Shown here piece after piece: positions 9,772 through 19,609 of a stretch of DNA of 64,000 bases. The DNA comes from Paraburkholderia sp. Ac-20340. Its GTDB lineage: Bacteria > Pseudomonadota > Gammaproteobacteria > Burkholderiales > Burkholderiaceae. The DNA is taken from contig NZ_JAAGPR010000006.1 of assembly GCF_017104965.1 (NCBI RefSeq), forward strand, positions 62,001 through 126,000. Reading direction: 5' to 3'. Each line of letters starts with the position of its first letter. The first letter of the stretch is position 1. Both the position numbers and the translations under genes were made by a program. Below the pieces are notes generated by a model. The model saw only the letters and a program-made list of their open reading frames with translations, had not been told where the DNA came from and ran no database searches.

Positions 9772-11301
9772 TTACTGCCGGCCGTACTGATCGTCCAGAC
9801 GCACGATGTCGTCCTCGCCGAGGTACGAGCCCGATTGCACCTCGATGATCTCGAGCGGCATCTTGCCAGGATTTTCCAGTCGATGCGCCACGCCCAGCGG
9901 GATATACGCCGATTCGTTCTCCGAAACGATGAAGCGTTCCTCGCCGCGCGTCACCAGCGCCGTGCCGCGCACGACCACCCAATGCTCGGCGCGATGGTGG
10001 TGCATCTGCAGCGACAGGCGTGCGCCCGGTTCGACCACGATGCGCTTGACCTGGAAACGCTCGCCGCTATCGACGCTATCGTAATGACCCCACGGACGAT
10101 GCACGAGGCGGTGCGCGACGGCTTCGCTGCGGCGCTCGGATTTCAGGCGCTGAACGATTTTCTTCACATCCTGGGCGCGTGAACGGTCGGCCACGAGAAC
10201 CGCGTCCGCCGTTTCGACCACCACGAGATTTTCCGTACCCAGACAGGCTACCAGGCGGGAATCCGAGTGCACGAAGGTATCGGTTGCGCCCTCGAAGATG
10301 ACTTCGCCGCGCGCCACGTTACCCGTTTCGTCTTTCGGCGCGACCTGCCAGACGGTGTCCCAGGAACCCAGATCGGTCCAGCCCGCAGTAAGCGGCACGA
10401 CCACGCCGCTTGCCACCGTGGTATCGCCCGAAAGCGGTTCCATCACGGCGTAGTCGATCGAATTCGACGGCGAACGGGAAAATGCTTCGGGGTCCACACG
10501 GAAAAAATCTCCATCGGCCTTGCCGTGTTCGACGGCCGCCGCGCAGGCATCGTAAATCGCCGGCTGGAAGTGGCGAATCGCCTTGAGCCACGTGGAAGCG
10601 CGCACGATAAAGATGCCGCTGTTCCACCAGTAGCGCTGCGATGCCACGTATTGCTGGGCCAGTTCGATATAAGGCTTTTCGACGAACCCATTGAGACGTC
10701 GCGCGCCGTTCGGTTCTTCCGCGCCCAGCGGCTCGCCCACGTGAATGTAGCCGTAACCCGTTTCTGCATGCGTGGGCACGATGCCCATCGTGACGATCTG
10801 GCCGTTAGCCGCGTGACGCACGCCATCCGCCACAGCGGCCTGGAAGGCGTCGAGATCGGCGAGGGCGTGGTCGGCGGGCATCACCACGAGGATGCCGTCC
10901 TGCTGCGCTGCCGTCACGGACAGGGCTGCGATGGTCAGCGCCGGTGCCGTATCGCGTGCAAGCGGTTCGAGAATCAGACGGGCTTCCTTGCCCGCTGCGC
11001 GAACCTGATCGGCGGTGGTGAAGCGGTGCTCTTCGTTGCAGACGATCATCAGCTTGTCCGCGAGCGTCACGCGCTCGGCGAGGGCATCGAGCCTGCCCGC
11101 CGTATCCGCGAGCAGCGATCGCTCGCCTACGAGGTTGATCATCTGCTTCGGGTACTGCTCGCGCGACAGTGGCCATAGCCGCGAACCTGCGCCGCCGGCC
11201 AGCACAACCGGGCAGACCTGCAGCGCGTTGCGTGCATCGCCGCGCGTAGTGGCTTGTTGAGCCGCGCGTGCCTGGGCCGTTGCGGAACCCGTATCCGTCA
11301 T
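9772..11301 (-). CDS. manC: Bifunctional mannose-1-phosphate guanylyltransferase / mannose-6-phosphate isomerase (BceA-type)
   Basis: This 509-residue enzyme converts fructose-6-P to mannose-6-P and mannose-1-P plus GTP to GDP-mannose, the precursor for mannose and rhamnose in the exopolysaccharide. The N-terminal nucleotidyltransferase domain (about 30-320) has the LAGGAGSRLWPLSREQYPKQ signature and FVEKP. The C-terminal cupin (about 375-500) has RPWGHYDSVD, QMHHHRAEHW and the ENESAYIPLGVAHRLENPG metal-site region. The length agrees with type II fused enzymes such as B. cenocepacia BceA. AGGAG upstream on the reverse strand supports the start at 11301. It is transcribed away from bceB across a shared 440-base region. 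Confidence 0.93.
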   Translation of the reverse strand: MTDTGSATAQARAAQQATTRGDARNALQVCPVVLAGGAGSRLWPLSREQYPKQMINLVGERSLLADTAGRLDALAERVTLADKLMIVCNEEHRFTTADQVRAAGKEARLILEPLARDTAPALTIAALSVTAAQQDGILVVMPADHALADLDAFQAAVADGVRHAANGQIVTMGIVPTHAETGYGYIHVGEPLGAEEPNGARRLNGFVEKPYIELAQQYVASQRYWWNSGIFIVRASTWLKAIRHFQPAIYDACAAAVEHGKADGDFFRVDPEAFSRSPSNSIDYAVMEPLSGDTTVASGVVVPLTAGWTDLGSWDTVWQVAPKDETGNVARGEVIFEGATDTFVHSDSRLVACLGTENLVVVETADAVLVADRSRAQDVKKIVQRLKSERRSEAVAHRLVHRPWGHYDSVDSGERFQVKRIVVEPGARLSLQMHHHRAEHWVVVRGTALVTRGEERFIVSENESAYIPLGVAHRLENPGKMPLEIIEVQSGSYLGEDDIVRLDDQYGRQ

Positions 11302-11741
11302 CTCGCTCTCCTGAAAGGGGTTTCGGTTCTGCGATTTGTAGCATGCTTAAAATCGCAATAAAAAGCACAGTAAAGAAGAAAAGCGAAAATATTCGGATTA
11401 AATTAATCAATTCCGATTCATCCTGAATGGGGCGGGATAAAAATAAAAAGAAAAATAGTCGATGACACGAATGTGTTACGAAATAAATCAGAAGGCTTTG
11501 TGTCCGATCCGGCAATTTTTGCCGCATCGCATCAAGTCTGGAAAGCTTGTCTGGCGGCCATTCTGGCAATCGTTGCCGAAAAAATCAGAGAAAAAATAGG
11601 TCGTTAGCATCGAAACATTTGGAGATACTTTTTGACCTTGCGCTCGCAATTTTTATAGCGCTTTATTAGGGTTTATTCGGATCAGCTTTATCAGCGCCGG
11701 GGCAATTCCGGTGTCATTCCCAGATTCCTGTAGCGGCAGCC
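11302..11741. other. AT-rich divergent regulatory region between manC and bceB
   Basis: This is a strikingly A/T-rich 440-base block with several poly-A and poly-T tracts (for example AAAAATAAAAAGAAAAATAG around 11440-11458). It separates the two divergent arms of the exopolysaccharide locus and so must hold both promoters. I see no gene. A candidate sigma-70 promoter toward bceB is listed separately. The A-tract content suggests intrinsically curved DNA and possible H-NS-family binding. Confidence 0.6.
11632..11659 (+). promoter_or_regulatory. Candidate sigma-70 promoter for bceB
   Basis: TTGACC at 11632-11637 and TATAGC at 11654-11659 are separated by 16 bases, with AT-rich DNA upstream. 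It would give a 5' leader of roughly 75 bases before the bceB ATG. The call is based on motif match only. Confidence 0.35.
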
Positions 11742-13172
11742 ATGATGCAAAGCGCGTGGCTGCAATTCATTTTTTCAACCGAGGTGCCGGACATGCTGAG
11801 CGTTCTAGCCAGAATTATCGATGTTGCCGCCATCGCCGCCGGCGCGCTGCTTGCGGCCGCCCTGCACCACGGACGGTTCGCCACGCTTTCCGACGCGGAG
11901 AGCGTGGCGCTCGCTTTCAACTGTCTGCTGGCGATCTGGATGTTTCCCGCCTTCGGCATCTACCAGTCGTGGCGCGGCAAATCGCTCTACGTGCTGGCGG
12001 CGCGTGTGTGCGCTGCGTGGATCGCGGTCGAATGCACGGGCATTCTGCTGAGCTTCAGCGTGCACCGGGCCGATTCGCTTTCGCGTATCTGGCTCGCGTA
12101 TTGGGTCGTGGCCTCGGTCGCACTCCTGATTATTTCGAAGTCGCTCGTGCATATGGTGCTGCGCAGCCTGCGCCGCGAGGGCTACAACGTGAAGGCGGTT
12201 GCCGTGGTGGGCGGCCCGCGCTATGCGCGCTTTCTGGTCGAGCAGATGAAGAGCCGCCCGGAAGCGGGCTTTCATCCGGCACTCGTGTACGACGAAGACA
12301 GCGACGCGGATGGCGATGCCCATCTGGAAGGCGTGCCAGTCGAGCGCAACCTGCAGGCGATGCTGGAATTCGTGCGTGAGCACGATGTCCGCGAACTGTG
12401 GCTGGCGTTGCCGATCACGAAAGAGCGCACGATTCATCGCATCGTCATGGCCATGCGCAACGATTTCGTGAACATCCGCTTTATCCCGGATGTGCGCAGC
12501 CTCTCGTTTTTCAGCCAGCCGGTGGTCGATCTGCTGGGCGTGCCGGCGATCAATCTCGCGGCTTCGCCGGTGACGGATCTGAGCGTGCTGCCCAAGCGGG
12601 TATTCGACATCCTGTTTGCAGGATCGGCCTTGCTCGCGCTGACGCCGCTTTTCGCGCTGATTGGCCTTGCAATCAAGATCACGTCGAGGGGCCCGGTGTT
12701 TTTCCGGCAGCGCCGCAAAGGCCTCGATGGCAATGAGTTCGAGATTTACAAGTTCCGCTCGATGAAGGTTCATGCGGAAGTTTCGGGGCAGGTCACGCAG
12801 GCGCGCCGCAACGATCCGCGCGTGACGCGTGTGGGCGCCTTCCTGCGCCGCACGAGCCTCGACGAACTGCCGCAGTTCATCAACGTGCTCAAGGGCGAGA
12901 TGTCGGTCGTGGGGCCGCGTCCGCATGCACTGGCGCACGACGACATCTACAAGGATCTCGTGCGCGGCTATATGGCGCGCTATCGCATCAAGCCCGGCAT
13001 CACTGGCTGGGCCCAGGTCAACGGCTTTCGCGGCGAAACGGACCGCGTGGAGAAGATGCGCGACCGTGTGCGTTTCGACCTGCATTACATGCAGCACTGG
13101 AGCTTCGCGCTCGATCTGCGCATCGTCGCGATGACGATGTGGAAAGGCTTCGCCGGGCAGAACGCGTACTGA
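11742..13172 (+). CDS. bceB: Undecaprenyl-phosphate glucose phosphotransferase (BceB-type priming enzyme)
   Basis: It transfers glucose-1-phosphate from UDP-glucose to undecaprenyl phosphate, the first step of repeat-unit assembly at the inner membrane. Its 476 residues follow the WcaJ layout. Four N-terminal membrane segments come first, then a Rossmann-like central domain ([11 protein letters not shown]...). A further membrane segment near 290-310 precedes the C-terminal transferase core with [49 protein letters not shown] and [17 protein letters not shown]. An alternative start at 11793 ([10 protein letters not shown]) has the better ribosome site, GAGGTG seven bases upstream, and may be the true one. 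Confidence 0.92.
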   Translation: MMQSAWLQFIFSTEVPDMLSVLARIIDVAAIAAGALLAAALHHGRFATLSDAESVALAFNCLLAIWMFPAFGIYQSWRGKSLYVLAARVCAAWIAVECTGILLSFSVHRADSLSRIWLAYWVVASVALLIISKSLVHMVLRSLRREGYNVKAVAVVGGPRYARFLVEQMKSRPEAGFHPALVYDEDSDADGDAHLEGVPVERNLQAMLEFVREHDVRELWLALPITKERTIHRIVMAMRNDFVNIRFIPDVRSLSFFSQPVVDLLGVPAINLAASPVTDLSVLPKRVFDILFAGSALLALTPLFALIGLAIKITSRGPVFFRQRRKGLDGNEFEIYKFRSMKVHAEVSGQVTQARRNDPRVTRVGAFLRRTSLDELPQFINVLKGEMSVVGPRPHALAHDDIYKDLVRGYMARYRIKPGITGWAQVNGFRGETDRVEKMRDRVRFDLHYMQHWSFALDLRIVAMTMWKGFAGQNAY

Positions 13173-13186
13173 ACATGAATTGAGCT

Positions 13187-13227
13187 TACCAGGCGCGCGG
13201 CATGCGCAAGTGGCCGCGGCCCTGGTA
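13187..13227 (+). repeat. Inverted repeat in the bceB-bceC gap
   Basis: TACCAGG at 13187-13193 pairs with CCTGGTA at 13221-13227, and inner GC-rich bases can extend the stem. There is no T tract, so it is more likely an RNA-stability or attenuation hairpin than a full terminator, since bceC has no obvious separate promoter. Confidence 0.35.
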
Positions 13228-13259
13228 GACACCAACAGGCAATCACATTTGAGGTAGGC

Positions 13260-14690
13260 ATGAATCTGACGATCATTGGCAGCGGTTATGTGGGTCTCGT
13301 GACAGGCGCGTGTCTGGCCGACATCGGCAACGATGTGTTCTGTCTCGACGTGGACCAGCGCAAGATCGACCTGCTCAATCAGGGCGTCGTGCCGATTCAC
13401 GAGCCGGGCCTGAAGGAAATCATCGAACGCAACGTGCGCGCGCGCCGTCTGACGTTCTCGACCGATGTGGAAGCGGCCGTCGCGCACGGCGACGTGCAGT
13501 TCATCGCCGTGGGCACGCCGCCCGACGAAGACGGCTCGGCCGATCTGCAATACGTGCTGACGGCCGCGCGCAATATCGGCCGTCTGATGAACGGCTTCAA
13601 GGTCATCGTCGACAAATCGACGGTGCCGGTGGGCACGGCAGCGCTGGTGCGCGATGCCATTGCATCTGAATTGCGCAAGCGCGGCGAGGATCACATGTTC
13701 TCGGTGGTCTCGAATCCCGAGTTCCTGAAAGAGGGCGCCGCCGTGGACGATTTCGCGCGTCCCGACCGCATCGTGCTGGGTTGCGACGAAGACGTGCCGG
13801 GCGAGCGCGCCCGCGAACTGATGAAGCGCCTCTATGCGCCGTTCAATCGCAATCACGAACGCACGCTGTATATGGACGTGCATTCGGCCGAATTCACCAA
13901 GTACGCGGCCAACGCGATGCTCGCTACGCGTATTTCGTTCATGAACGAACTGGCGAATCTGGCCGATCGCGTGGGCGCGGATATCGAGGCCGTGCGCCGC
14001 GGTATCGGTTCGGACCCGCGTATCGGCTACGACTTTCTTTATGCCGGCTGCGGTTATGGCGGTTCCTGTTTCCCGAAGGACGTCAAGGCACTGATGCGGA
14101 CTGCTGAAGATTTCGGCGAGCCGCTGCAGATTCTGCGCGCTGTGGAAGCCGTGAACGAAATCCAGAAGCAGGTGCTGGCGCAGAAGATCGTCACGCGCTT
14201 CGGTTCGGATCTCACGGGCCGCACGTTCGGTCTGTGGGGCCTGGCTTTCAAGCCGAATACCGACGATATGCGCGAAGCGCCCAGCCGCGCGCTGATCGCC
14301 GAACTGCTGGCGCGCGGCGCACGCATCCAGGCCTACGATCCGGTTGCGATCAAGGAAGCGCAGCGCGTGCTGGAGATGGATCTGCACAAGACGCCCGAAC
14401 AGCTCGAACGACTCGTGTATGTCGACGATGCGATGGACGCGGCCAGCGGCGCCGATGCGCTGGTGGTCGCCACCGAATGGAAGGTGTTCAAGGCGCCGGA
14501 TTTCGAAACGCTCAAGGCCGAGTTGAAAACGCCTATCGTGTTCGATGGACGCAATCTCTACGAGCCGCTTTCGCTGCAGGAAATGGGCATCGAATATCAC
14601 GCCGTGGGCCGCGCGAGCGCCACGCAGGCGAGCCGCGCGCGTGCCGAAGCCGCGACCCAATCGAAGTCGCCTTCGCAGGTCACGGCGTAA
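13260..14690 (+). CDS. ugd: UDP-glucose 6-dehydrogenase (BceC-type)
   Basis: It oxidises UDP-glucose to UDP-glucuronate with two NAD+, supplying glucuronic acid for the exopolysaccharide. The 476-residue protein has an N-terminal Rossmann motif [15 protein letters not shown], the DKSTVPVGT and NPEFLKEG blocks, and the catalytic cysteine region [16 protein letters not shown] (about residues 264-278). The C-terminal domain has [16 protein letters not shown]. The last 25 or so residues are an Ala/Ser/Arg-rich tail not needed by the core fold. GAGGTAG precedes the ATG. Confidence 0.95.
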   Translation: MNLTIIGSGYVGLVTGACLADIGNDVFCLDVDQRKIDLLNQGVVPIHEPGLKEIIERNVRARRLTFSTDVEAAVAHGDVQFIAVGTPPDEDGSADLQYVLTAARNIGRLMNGFKVIVDKSTVPVGTAALVRDAIASELRKRGEDHMFSVVSNPEFLKEGAAVDDFARPDRIVLGCDEDVPGERARELMKRLYAPFNRNHERTLYMDVHSAEFTKYAANAMLATRISFMNELANLADRVGADIEAVRRGIGSDPRIGYDFLYAGCGYGGSCFPKDVKALMRTAEDFGEPLQILRAVEAVNEIQKQVLAQKIVTRFGSDLTGRTFGLWGLAFKPNTDDMREAPSRALIAELLARGARIQAYDPVAIKEAQRVLEMDLHKTPEQLERLVYVDDAMDAASGADALVVATEWKVFKAPDFETLKAELKTPIVFDGRNLYEPLSLQEMGIEYHAVGRASATQASRARAEAATQSKSPSQVTA

Positions 14691-14730
14691 CGCGCCTGAA
14701 TCAGGCAGTAAAACGAGGAGTAGCCAGGCC

Positions 14731-15180
14731 ATGTTCAACGACGTATTGATCGTTTGCCACGCAAACGTCTGCCGCTCGCCCGCGGCGGAACAATTGTTCC
14801 GCGCGCATCTTCGCGAGCGGGTAGCCGAGCATTCAGGCGAAGTTCATTCGGCCGGTCTGCGCGCGCTGGAAGGCGTGGACATGGACCCGGTCATGCAACG
14901 CCTGCTCGCCGAGCGCGGTGTCGAAGTGGGCGAGCATCGCTCGCGCCGCCTCACCAGCCGTCTCGTGCGTCAGGCCGACCTCGTGCTGGTCACGGAGCGC
15001 CACCAGGTCTCCGCGGTCGAGCGCATTGAACCGACCGCGCGCGGCAAGGTGTACGCGCTCGGCAATTGGGAGAACTCGGACGTCGCCGATCCGCATGGTC
15101 TCGACGAGGCCACGTATCGCGAGAGTCTGGAGTTGATGGATCGTCTGATTAAGGGATGGCTGAGCCGAATATGCCAATGA
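14731..15180 (+). CDS. bceD: Low-molecular-weight protein-tyrosine phosphatase (BceD/Wzb-type)
   Basis: The 149-residue enzyme removes phosphate from the C-terminal tyrosines of the partner kinase BceF, allowing the phosphorylation cycle that controls polymer export. The P-loop CX5R is C9-HANVC-R15 followed by SPAAE, and the general-acid loop is DPHGLDE near residue 119. GAGGAG at 14715-14720 supports the ATG at 14731; open codons upstream belong to another frame inside ugd. The stop overlaps the export lipoprotein start (ATGA at 15177-15180). Confidence 0.92.
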   Translation: MFNDVLIVCHANVCRSPAAEQLFRAHLRERVAEHSGEVHSAGLRALEGVDMDPVMQRLLAERGVEVGEHRSRRLTSRLVRQADLVLVTERHQVSAVERIEPTARGKVYALGNWENSDVADPHGLDEATYRESLELMDRLIKGWLSRICQ

Positions 15181-16349
15181 CTAAACTCAAGCTGATGAGC
15201 GTGCTGGCGCTAGGCGCCTTTGTTTCCGCGTGCTCGACCGCGCCCGGTAATTACCTCGATACGTCCAGTCTCAAGGAACAGCCGAGTAACCAGCCGCAAA
15301 AGCAGTACGACGTGCATCTCATCGACTCGCAACTGGTGATGCGTCAGGCGCAGGAAGCGGCTGGCGTGCACGTCGATCTGCCGCCGGCGAAATACGCCAA
15401 TGCGGCCGATTACGTCTATCACATTGCGCCGCAGGACATTCTCGGCGTGACCGTCTACGACCACCCGGAACTCTCGACGCCGCAAGGTTCGACGTTCTCG
15501 CAGGGCGGCAATACCACGCAGACCGTGGGGCAGGCGCTCACGCAGCCGTATACCAACGCGCTGTCCGGCCAGTCCGACCCGTATGGGCAGACCGTGGCGA
15601 AGGACGGCACGATCTATTTCCCGTTCGTGGGCCGCGTGATGGCCGCGGGCAAGACCGCGGGACAGTTGCGCGATCAACTTTCTTCGGGTCTCGGGCCGTA
15701 CATCAAGAATCCGCAGGTGGACGTGCGTGTGCTCGCCTACCGCAGCCAGAAAATCCAGGTGACCGGCGACGTGAAGACGCCGGGCCCGCTCTCCATGAGC
15801 GACGTGCCGCTGTCGCTGGTCGACGCGATCACGCGCTCGGGCGGCTCGACCGACAACGCCGATATCAACCGCGTGCGCCTCACGCGCAACGGCAAGCTCT
15901 ATGTTCTGGACGCGAACCGCATGCTCGATTCGGGCGACGCGACGCAGAACGTCATGCTGCAGGACGGCGACATCATCAATGTGCCAGATCGTTCGGATAG
16001 CAGAGTATTTGTGATGGGCGAAGTGAAGACGCCGATCCAGACCGGCATGATCCGCGGCAAGCTGACCATCGCCGATGCGTTGACCTCGGCCGGCGGCGTG
16101 CTGGATACCGATGCGAATCCGCGTCAGATCTTCGTGATGCGCGGCATGAAGGACAACCCGAGCGAGCCGGAGATCTATCGACTCGATATGACGAAGCCGG
16201 ACGCGATCATGCTGTCGTCGCAATTCCAGTTGAAGCCGATGGATGTCGTGTATGTCGGTACGGCGGCCTCGACGACCTTCAACCGCTTGCTGCAGCAGAT
16301 CCTGCCAACGGTTCAGACGGTCTTCTACCTGAAGCAGATCACGCGCTAA
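15177..16349 (+). CDS. bceE: Outer-membrane polysaccharide export lipoprotein (BceE/Wza-type)
   Basis: It forms the outer-membrane exit channel for the polysaccharide. A lipoprotein signal is evident: MTKLKLMSVLALGAF then lipobox V-S-A-C with Cys19. The Poly_export domain follows (YHIAPQDILGVTVYDHPELS ... DGTIYFPFVGRV), then two SLBB-type repeats (QVTGDVKTPGPLSMSD and VMGEVKTPIQTGM). There is also a C-terminal segment VYVGTAASTTFNRLLQQILPT, as in Wza. In-frame ATGs also occur at 15156 and 15171; I prefer 15177 because it forms an ATGA overlap with bceD and gives a normal-length signal. Confidence 0.92.
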   Translation: MTKLKLMSVLALGAFVSACSTAPGNYLDTSSLKEQPSNQPQKQYDVHLIDSQLVMRQAQEAAGVHVDLPPAKYANAADYVYHIAPQDILGVTVYDHPELSTPQGSTFSQGGNTTQTVGQALTQPYTNALSGQSDPYGQTVAKDGTIYFPFVGRVMAAGKTAGQLRDQLSSGLGPYIKNPQVDVRVLAYRSQKIQVTGDVKTPGPLSMSDVPLSLVDAITRSGGSTDNADINRVRLTRNGKLYVLDANRMLDSGDATQNVMLQDGDIINVPDRSDSRVFVMGEVKTPIQTGMIRGKLTIADALTSAGGVLDTDANPRQIFVMRGMKDNPSEPEIYRLDMTKPDAIMLSSQFQLKPMDVVYVGTAASTTFNRLLQQILPTVQTVFYLKQITR

Positions 16350-16400
16350 GGGCGTGAGGTCTTTCCTCCCACGCAACACGATTTAAAACGGGATCGAAAC

Positions 16401-18629
16401 GTGAGCATTCAAGCCAACAGTCAGGCGGCCCCGGCGGCCCGCACAGAGGAAGAGGACGTTGTCCTCGGCCAGTTGCTGCGCGTCATCATCGACGACATCG
16501 GCTGGCTCATCGCGATCGCGGCGGTCGTAGTCGGCTGCGCCGTGTTCTACTGCTACGTCGCCAAGCCGGTCTATACGGCGGACACGCAGGTGCGCGTCGA
16601 ACAGGCCGACTACACCTCGCAGGCGCTGACGCAGACGCAGTCGGGCGCCAACATCACGAGCGGTCAGCAGGGTTCCCTGCCGACCGACGCCGAAATCCAG
16701 ATGATCCAGAGCCGCAGCGTGCTCGAACCGGTCGTCAAGCAGTTCAAGCTGAACTTCTCGGTCGCGCCGGTGACCTTGCCGGTGGTCGGCAGCCTGGCCG
16801 CGCGTCTGGCGACGCCGGGTACGCCGTCGCGTCCGTGGTTCGGCCTGGGTTCGTACGCATGGGGCGGCGAAGTCGCCAATGTGGATTCGATCGAAGTCTC
16901 GCCCGAACTGGAAGGCAAGAAGCTCACGCTCACGGCACTCGACGGTAATCGCTATGTGATCTCGGGCCCGGACGGCGGCCGTCTGGTCGAAGGCACGGTT
17001 GGCCAGCAGGCCCAGGGCGGTGGCGTGACGATGCTGGTGAGCGATCTGAAGGCACGCCCGGGCACGCGCTTCTCGGTGGTACGCATGAACGATCTGGACG
17101 CCGTGATGGGCTTCCAGAACGCCGTGAAGGTGCAGGAGCAGGGCAAGCAGACCGGTGTGATCGACATCTCGCTCGAAGACACCGATCCGGATCGCGCGGC
17201 GCAGGTGGCCAACGCCGTTGCGCAGTCGTATCTGCGCGAGCACGTCGCCACCAAGCAGGCCGATGCGAGCAAGATGCTCGACTTTCTGCGCAGCGAACAG
17301 CCGCGCCTGAAGTCGGACCTCGAAAACGCCGAAGCCGCGCTGACTGCGTATCAAAGCAAGTCGGGTTCGATCAACGCCAGCGACGAAGCGAAGATCTACC
17401 TGGACGGCAGCGTGCAATACGAGCAGCAGATTTCGGCGCTGCAATTGCAGATCGCTTCGCTGCAACAGCGCTTTGGCGACCAGCATCCGGTGCTGATCGC
17501 CGCGCGCCAGCAGCTTGCGCAACTGCAGGGCGAGCGCGCCAAGTACGACACCAAGTTCCGCGATCTGCCGGCGACCGAAGTAAAGGCCGTGCAGCTGCAG
17601 CGCGACGCGAAGGTGGCGGAAGACATCTACGTGCTGCTGCTCAACCGTATTCAGGAGCTTTCGGTGCAGCGCGTGGGCACGGGCGGCAATGTGCATATCG
17701 TCGACCCGGCGATGCGTCCGGGCAAGCCGTCGAAGCCCAAGAAGCTGCTGATCGTTTCGGCGGCCGCAATGCTGGGCCTGATTCTCGGCACGGGTTTTGT
17801 GCTGATGCGCCGGAACATGTTCAAGGGCATCGTCGACCCGGACGTCATCGAGCGCAATTTCCAGCTGCCGGTTTATGGTCTCGTGCCGCTCTCGACGGAA
17901 CAGGCCGTGCTGGAAAAGCGCGCGCCGGTGCGTGGCGGCACGCGTCTGCGTGAAGTGCTGGCTAATGCGGCGCCGAAAGACCTCACGGTCGAAAGCCTGC
18001 GTTCGCTGCGCACGTCGCTGCAGTTCAGCGTGATGGATGCGCGCAATCATGTGGTGGCGATCACCGGTTCCGTGCCGGGCGTCGGCAAGAGTTTCCTGAC
18101 CGCGAATCTCGCGGTGCTGCTGGCGCACTCGGGCAAGCGCGTGCTGATGATCGACGGCGACATGCGCCGTGGCGCGCTCGAGCGCTATCTGGGCGGCCCG
18201 CAGGACAGCGGCTTTTCCGAACTGCTCTCGGGGCAGATCTCTCTGGACGAGGCCATTCGTGCGACCGAAGTGGATAACCTGCACTTCATCTCGTGCGGCC
18301 GTCGTCCGCCCAATCCGTCCGAGCTGCTGATGTCGCCGCGTCTTGGCCAGTATCTGGAAGGTCTCGCGCTGCGCTACGACGTGCTGCTGATCGACACGCC
18401 GCCGGTGCTGGCCGTGACCGACGCCGCCATCATCGGCGGTCATGCGGGTTCGACCTTCCTAGTGCTGCGTTCGGGCATGCATACCGAAGGCGAGATCGCC
18501 GATACGCTCAAGCGCCTGCGCAATACAGGCGTGCGCGTGACGGGCGGCGTGTTCAACGGTGTGCCGGCACGAGCACGCGGCAGCTACGGCTATGGCTACA
18601 GCGCCGTGCAGGAATATCTGAGCGCCTGA
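16401..18629 (+). CDS. bceF: Exopolysaccharide tyrosine autokinase / chain-length regulator (BceF/Wzc-type)
   Basis: This 742-residue inner-membrane protein couples polymerisation to export. The N-terminal Wzz domain has a membrane segment near residues 33-55 and a second near 450, flanking a periplasmic coiled-coil region. The cytoplasmic BY-kinase domain has Walker A GSVPGVGKS (about 555), Walker A' DGDMRRG (about 586) and Walker B LLIDTPPV (about 662). The C-terminal tyrosine cluster (Tyr729, 731, 733 and 739) is the expected autophosphorylation site and BceD substrate. Translation begins at GTG 16401. It is joined to the next gene by a TGATG overlap region, although the better start there is 18 bases further on. 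Confidence 0.94.
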   Translation: MSIQANSQAAPAARTEEEDVVLGQLLRVIIDDIGWLIAIAAVVVGCAVFYCYVAKPVYTADTQVRVEQADYTSQALTQTQSGANITSGQQGSLPTDAEIQMIQSRSVLEPVVKQFKLNFSVAPVTLPVVGSLAARLATPGTPSRPWFGLGSYAWGGEVANVDSIEVSPELEGKKLTLTALDGNRYVISGPDGGRLVEGTVGQQAQGGGVTMLVSDLKARPGTRFSVVRMNDLDAVMGFQNAVKVQEQGKQTGVIDISLEDTDPDRAAQVANAVAQSYLREHVATKQADASKMLDFLRSEQPRLKSDLENAEAALTAYQSKSGSINASDEAKIYLDGSVQYEQQISALQLQIASLQQRFGDQHPVLIAARQQLAQLQGERAKYDTKFRDLPATEVKAVQLQRDAKVAEDIYVLLLNRIQELSVQRVGTGGNVHIVDPAMRPGKPSKPKKLLIVSAAAMLGLILGTGFVLMRRNMFKGIVDPDVIERNFQLPVYGLVPLSTEQAVLEKRAPVRGGTRLREVLANAAPKDLTVESLRSLRTSLQFSVMDARNHVVAITGSVPGVGKSFLTANLAVLLAHSGKRVLMIDGDMRRGALERYLGGPQDSGFSELLSGQISLDEAIRATEVDNLHFISCGRRPPNPSELLMSPRLGQYLEGLALRYDVLLIDTPPVLAVTDAAIIGGHAGSTFLVLRSGMHTEGEIADTLKRLRNTGVRVTGGVFNGVPARARGSYGYGYSAVQEYLSA

Positions 18630-18646
18630 TGAAGAGGGAACACGCG

Positions 18647-19573
18647 ATGAAAGTGACCGTGCTTGTGCCAACGTATCGGCGTCCTGACGATCTGGCGCGC
18701 TGCCTTTCCGCGCTGCTGTGCCAGCAGCGTGCGCCCGACCAGATCGTAGTGGTGGCGCGTCCCGACGACGAAGCCACACACGCGTGCCTCGCGGGACACG
18801 TGACGCCCCGCGTGCTGAACGTGGAAGTCGCAACCGTCGAAGAACCCGGCCAGGTGGCCGCGCTCAATCGCGGTATCGAAGCCGCGACGGGCGACGTGAT
18901 CGCCATCACCGACGACGACGCCGCGCCGCATCCCGATTGGGTCGCGCGCATCGCCGCGCATTTCGAATCGGATGCGCTGCTGGGCGCGCTGGGCGGGCGC
19001 GACTGGGTGCATGAAGAAGGCCGCGTGCTCGATGGCGAGCGGGCGCTGGTGGGGCGCGTACAGCGTTCCGGGCGCATTGTCGGCAATCATCATCTGGGCG
19101 TGGGCAAGGCGCGCGAAGTCGATCTGCTCAAGGGCGCGAATATGAGCTATCTGCGTGCGGCGATCGGCGATCTGCGGTTTGACCGCCGTCTGCGCGGCAC
19201 CGGTGCGCAGACGCATAACGACATGGCCTTCAGCATGGGCGTGAAGCGTGCCGGATGGAAGCTTGTCTATGACCCGCTTGTGGCCGTCGATCACTATCCT
19301 GCGCCGCGTCCTGGCGAAGATCCGCGCAATGCGCAGACGCTCGCTTCGATCCGCAATGCCGCCTACAACTTCCATCTGATACTGCGCGCTCATCTCGAGC
19401 CGATGCATCGCGAAACGGCGTGGTGGTGGTGGGCGCTGATCGGCACGCGTGTTTATCCGGGGCTGCTGCATACCGGCCTGAGCGCCGTGCGTTCGGGTTC
19501 CGCCGGGGCCGCATTCGCACGCTGGCGCGCGGTGCGCGGCGGCGCACGCGAAGCTCGCCGCGCCATCGCCTGA
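18647..19573 (+). CDS. bceG: Family 2 glycosyltransferase (BceG-type)
   Basis: A 308-residue GT-A fold inverting glycosyltransferase that adds one sugar of the repeat unit on the cytoplasmic face. It starts MKVTVLVPTYRRPDDLARCL, has the nucleotide-sugar DxD-type motif ITDDDAAPHPDW (about 85) and GANMSYLRA near residue 165. The C-terminus contains a Trp-rich hydrophobic segment (WWWWALIGTRVYPGL) that may anchor it to the membrane. I chose ATG 18647 (GAGGGA upstream) over ATG 18629, which overlaps the bceF stop. The sugar specificity cannot be deduced. Confidence 0.85.
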   Translation: MKVTVLVPTYRRPDDLARCLSALLCQQRAPDQIVVVARPDDEATHACLAGHVTPRVLNVEVATVEEPGQVAALNRGIEAATGDVIAITDDDAAPHPDWVARIAAHFESDALLGALGGRDWVHEEGRVLDGERALVGRVQRSGRIVGNHHLGVGKAREVDLLKGANMSYLRAAIGDLRFDRRLRGTGAQTHNDMAFSMGVKRAGWKLVYDPLVAVDHYPAPRPGEDPRNAQTLASIRNAAYNFHLILRAHLEPMHRETAWWWWALIGTRVYPGLLHTGLSAVRSGSAGAAFARWRAVRGGAREARRAIA

Positions 19574-19609
19574 CGAACGCCCCGCACACGACATTACGGA
19601 GGACCCCGA

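Noticed and set aside
11805..14738. Very long reverse-strand open frame opposite bceB and ugd
   Set aside because: It is the antisense of two firmly identified genes; the sequence is Arg/His/Ala-rich with no family motif, as expected from high-GC codon bias.
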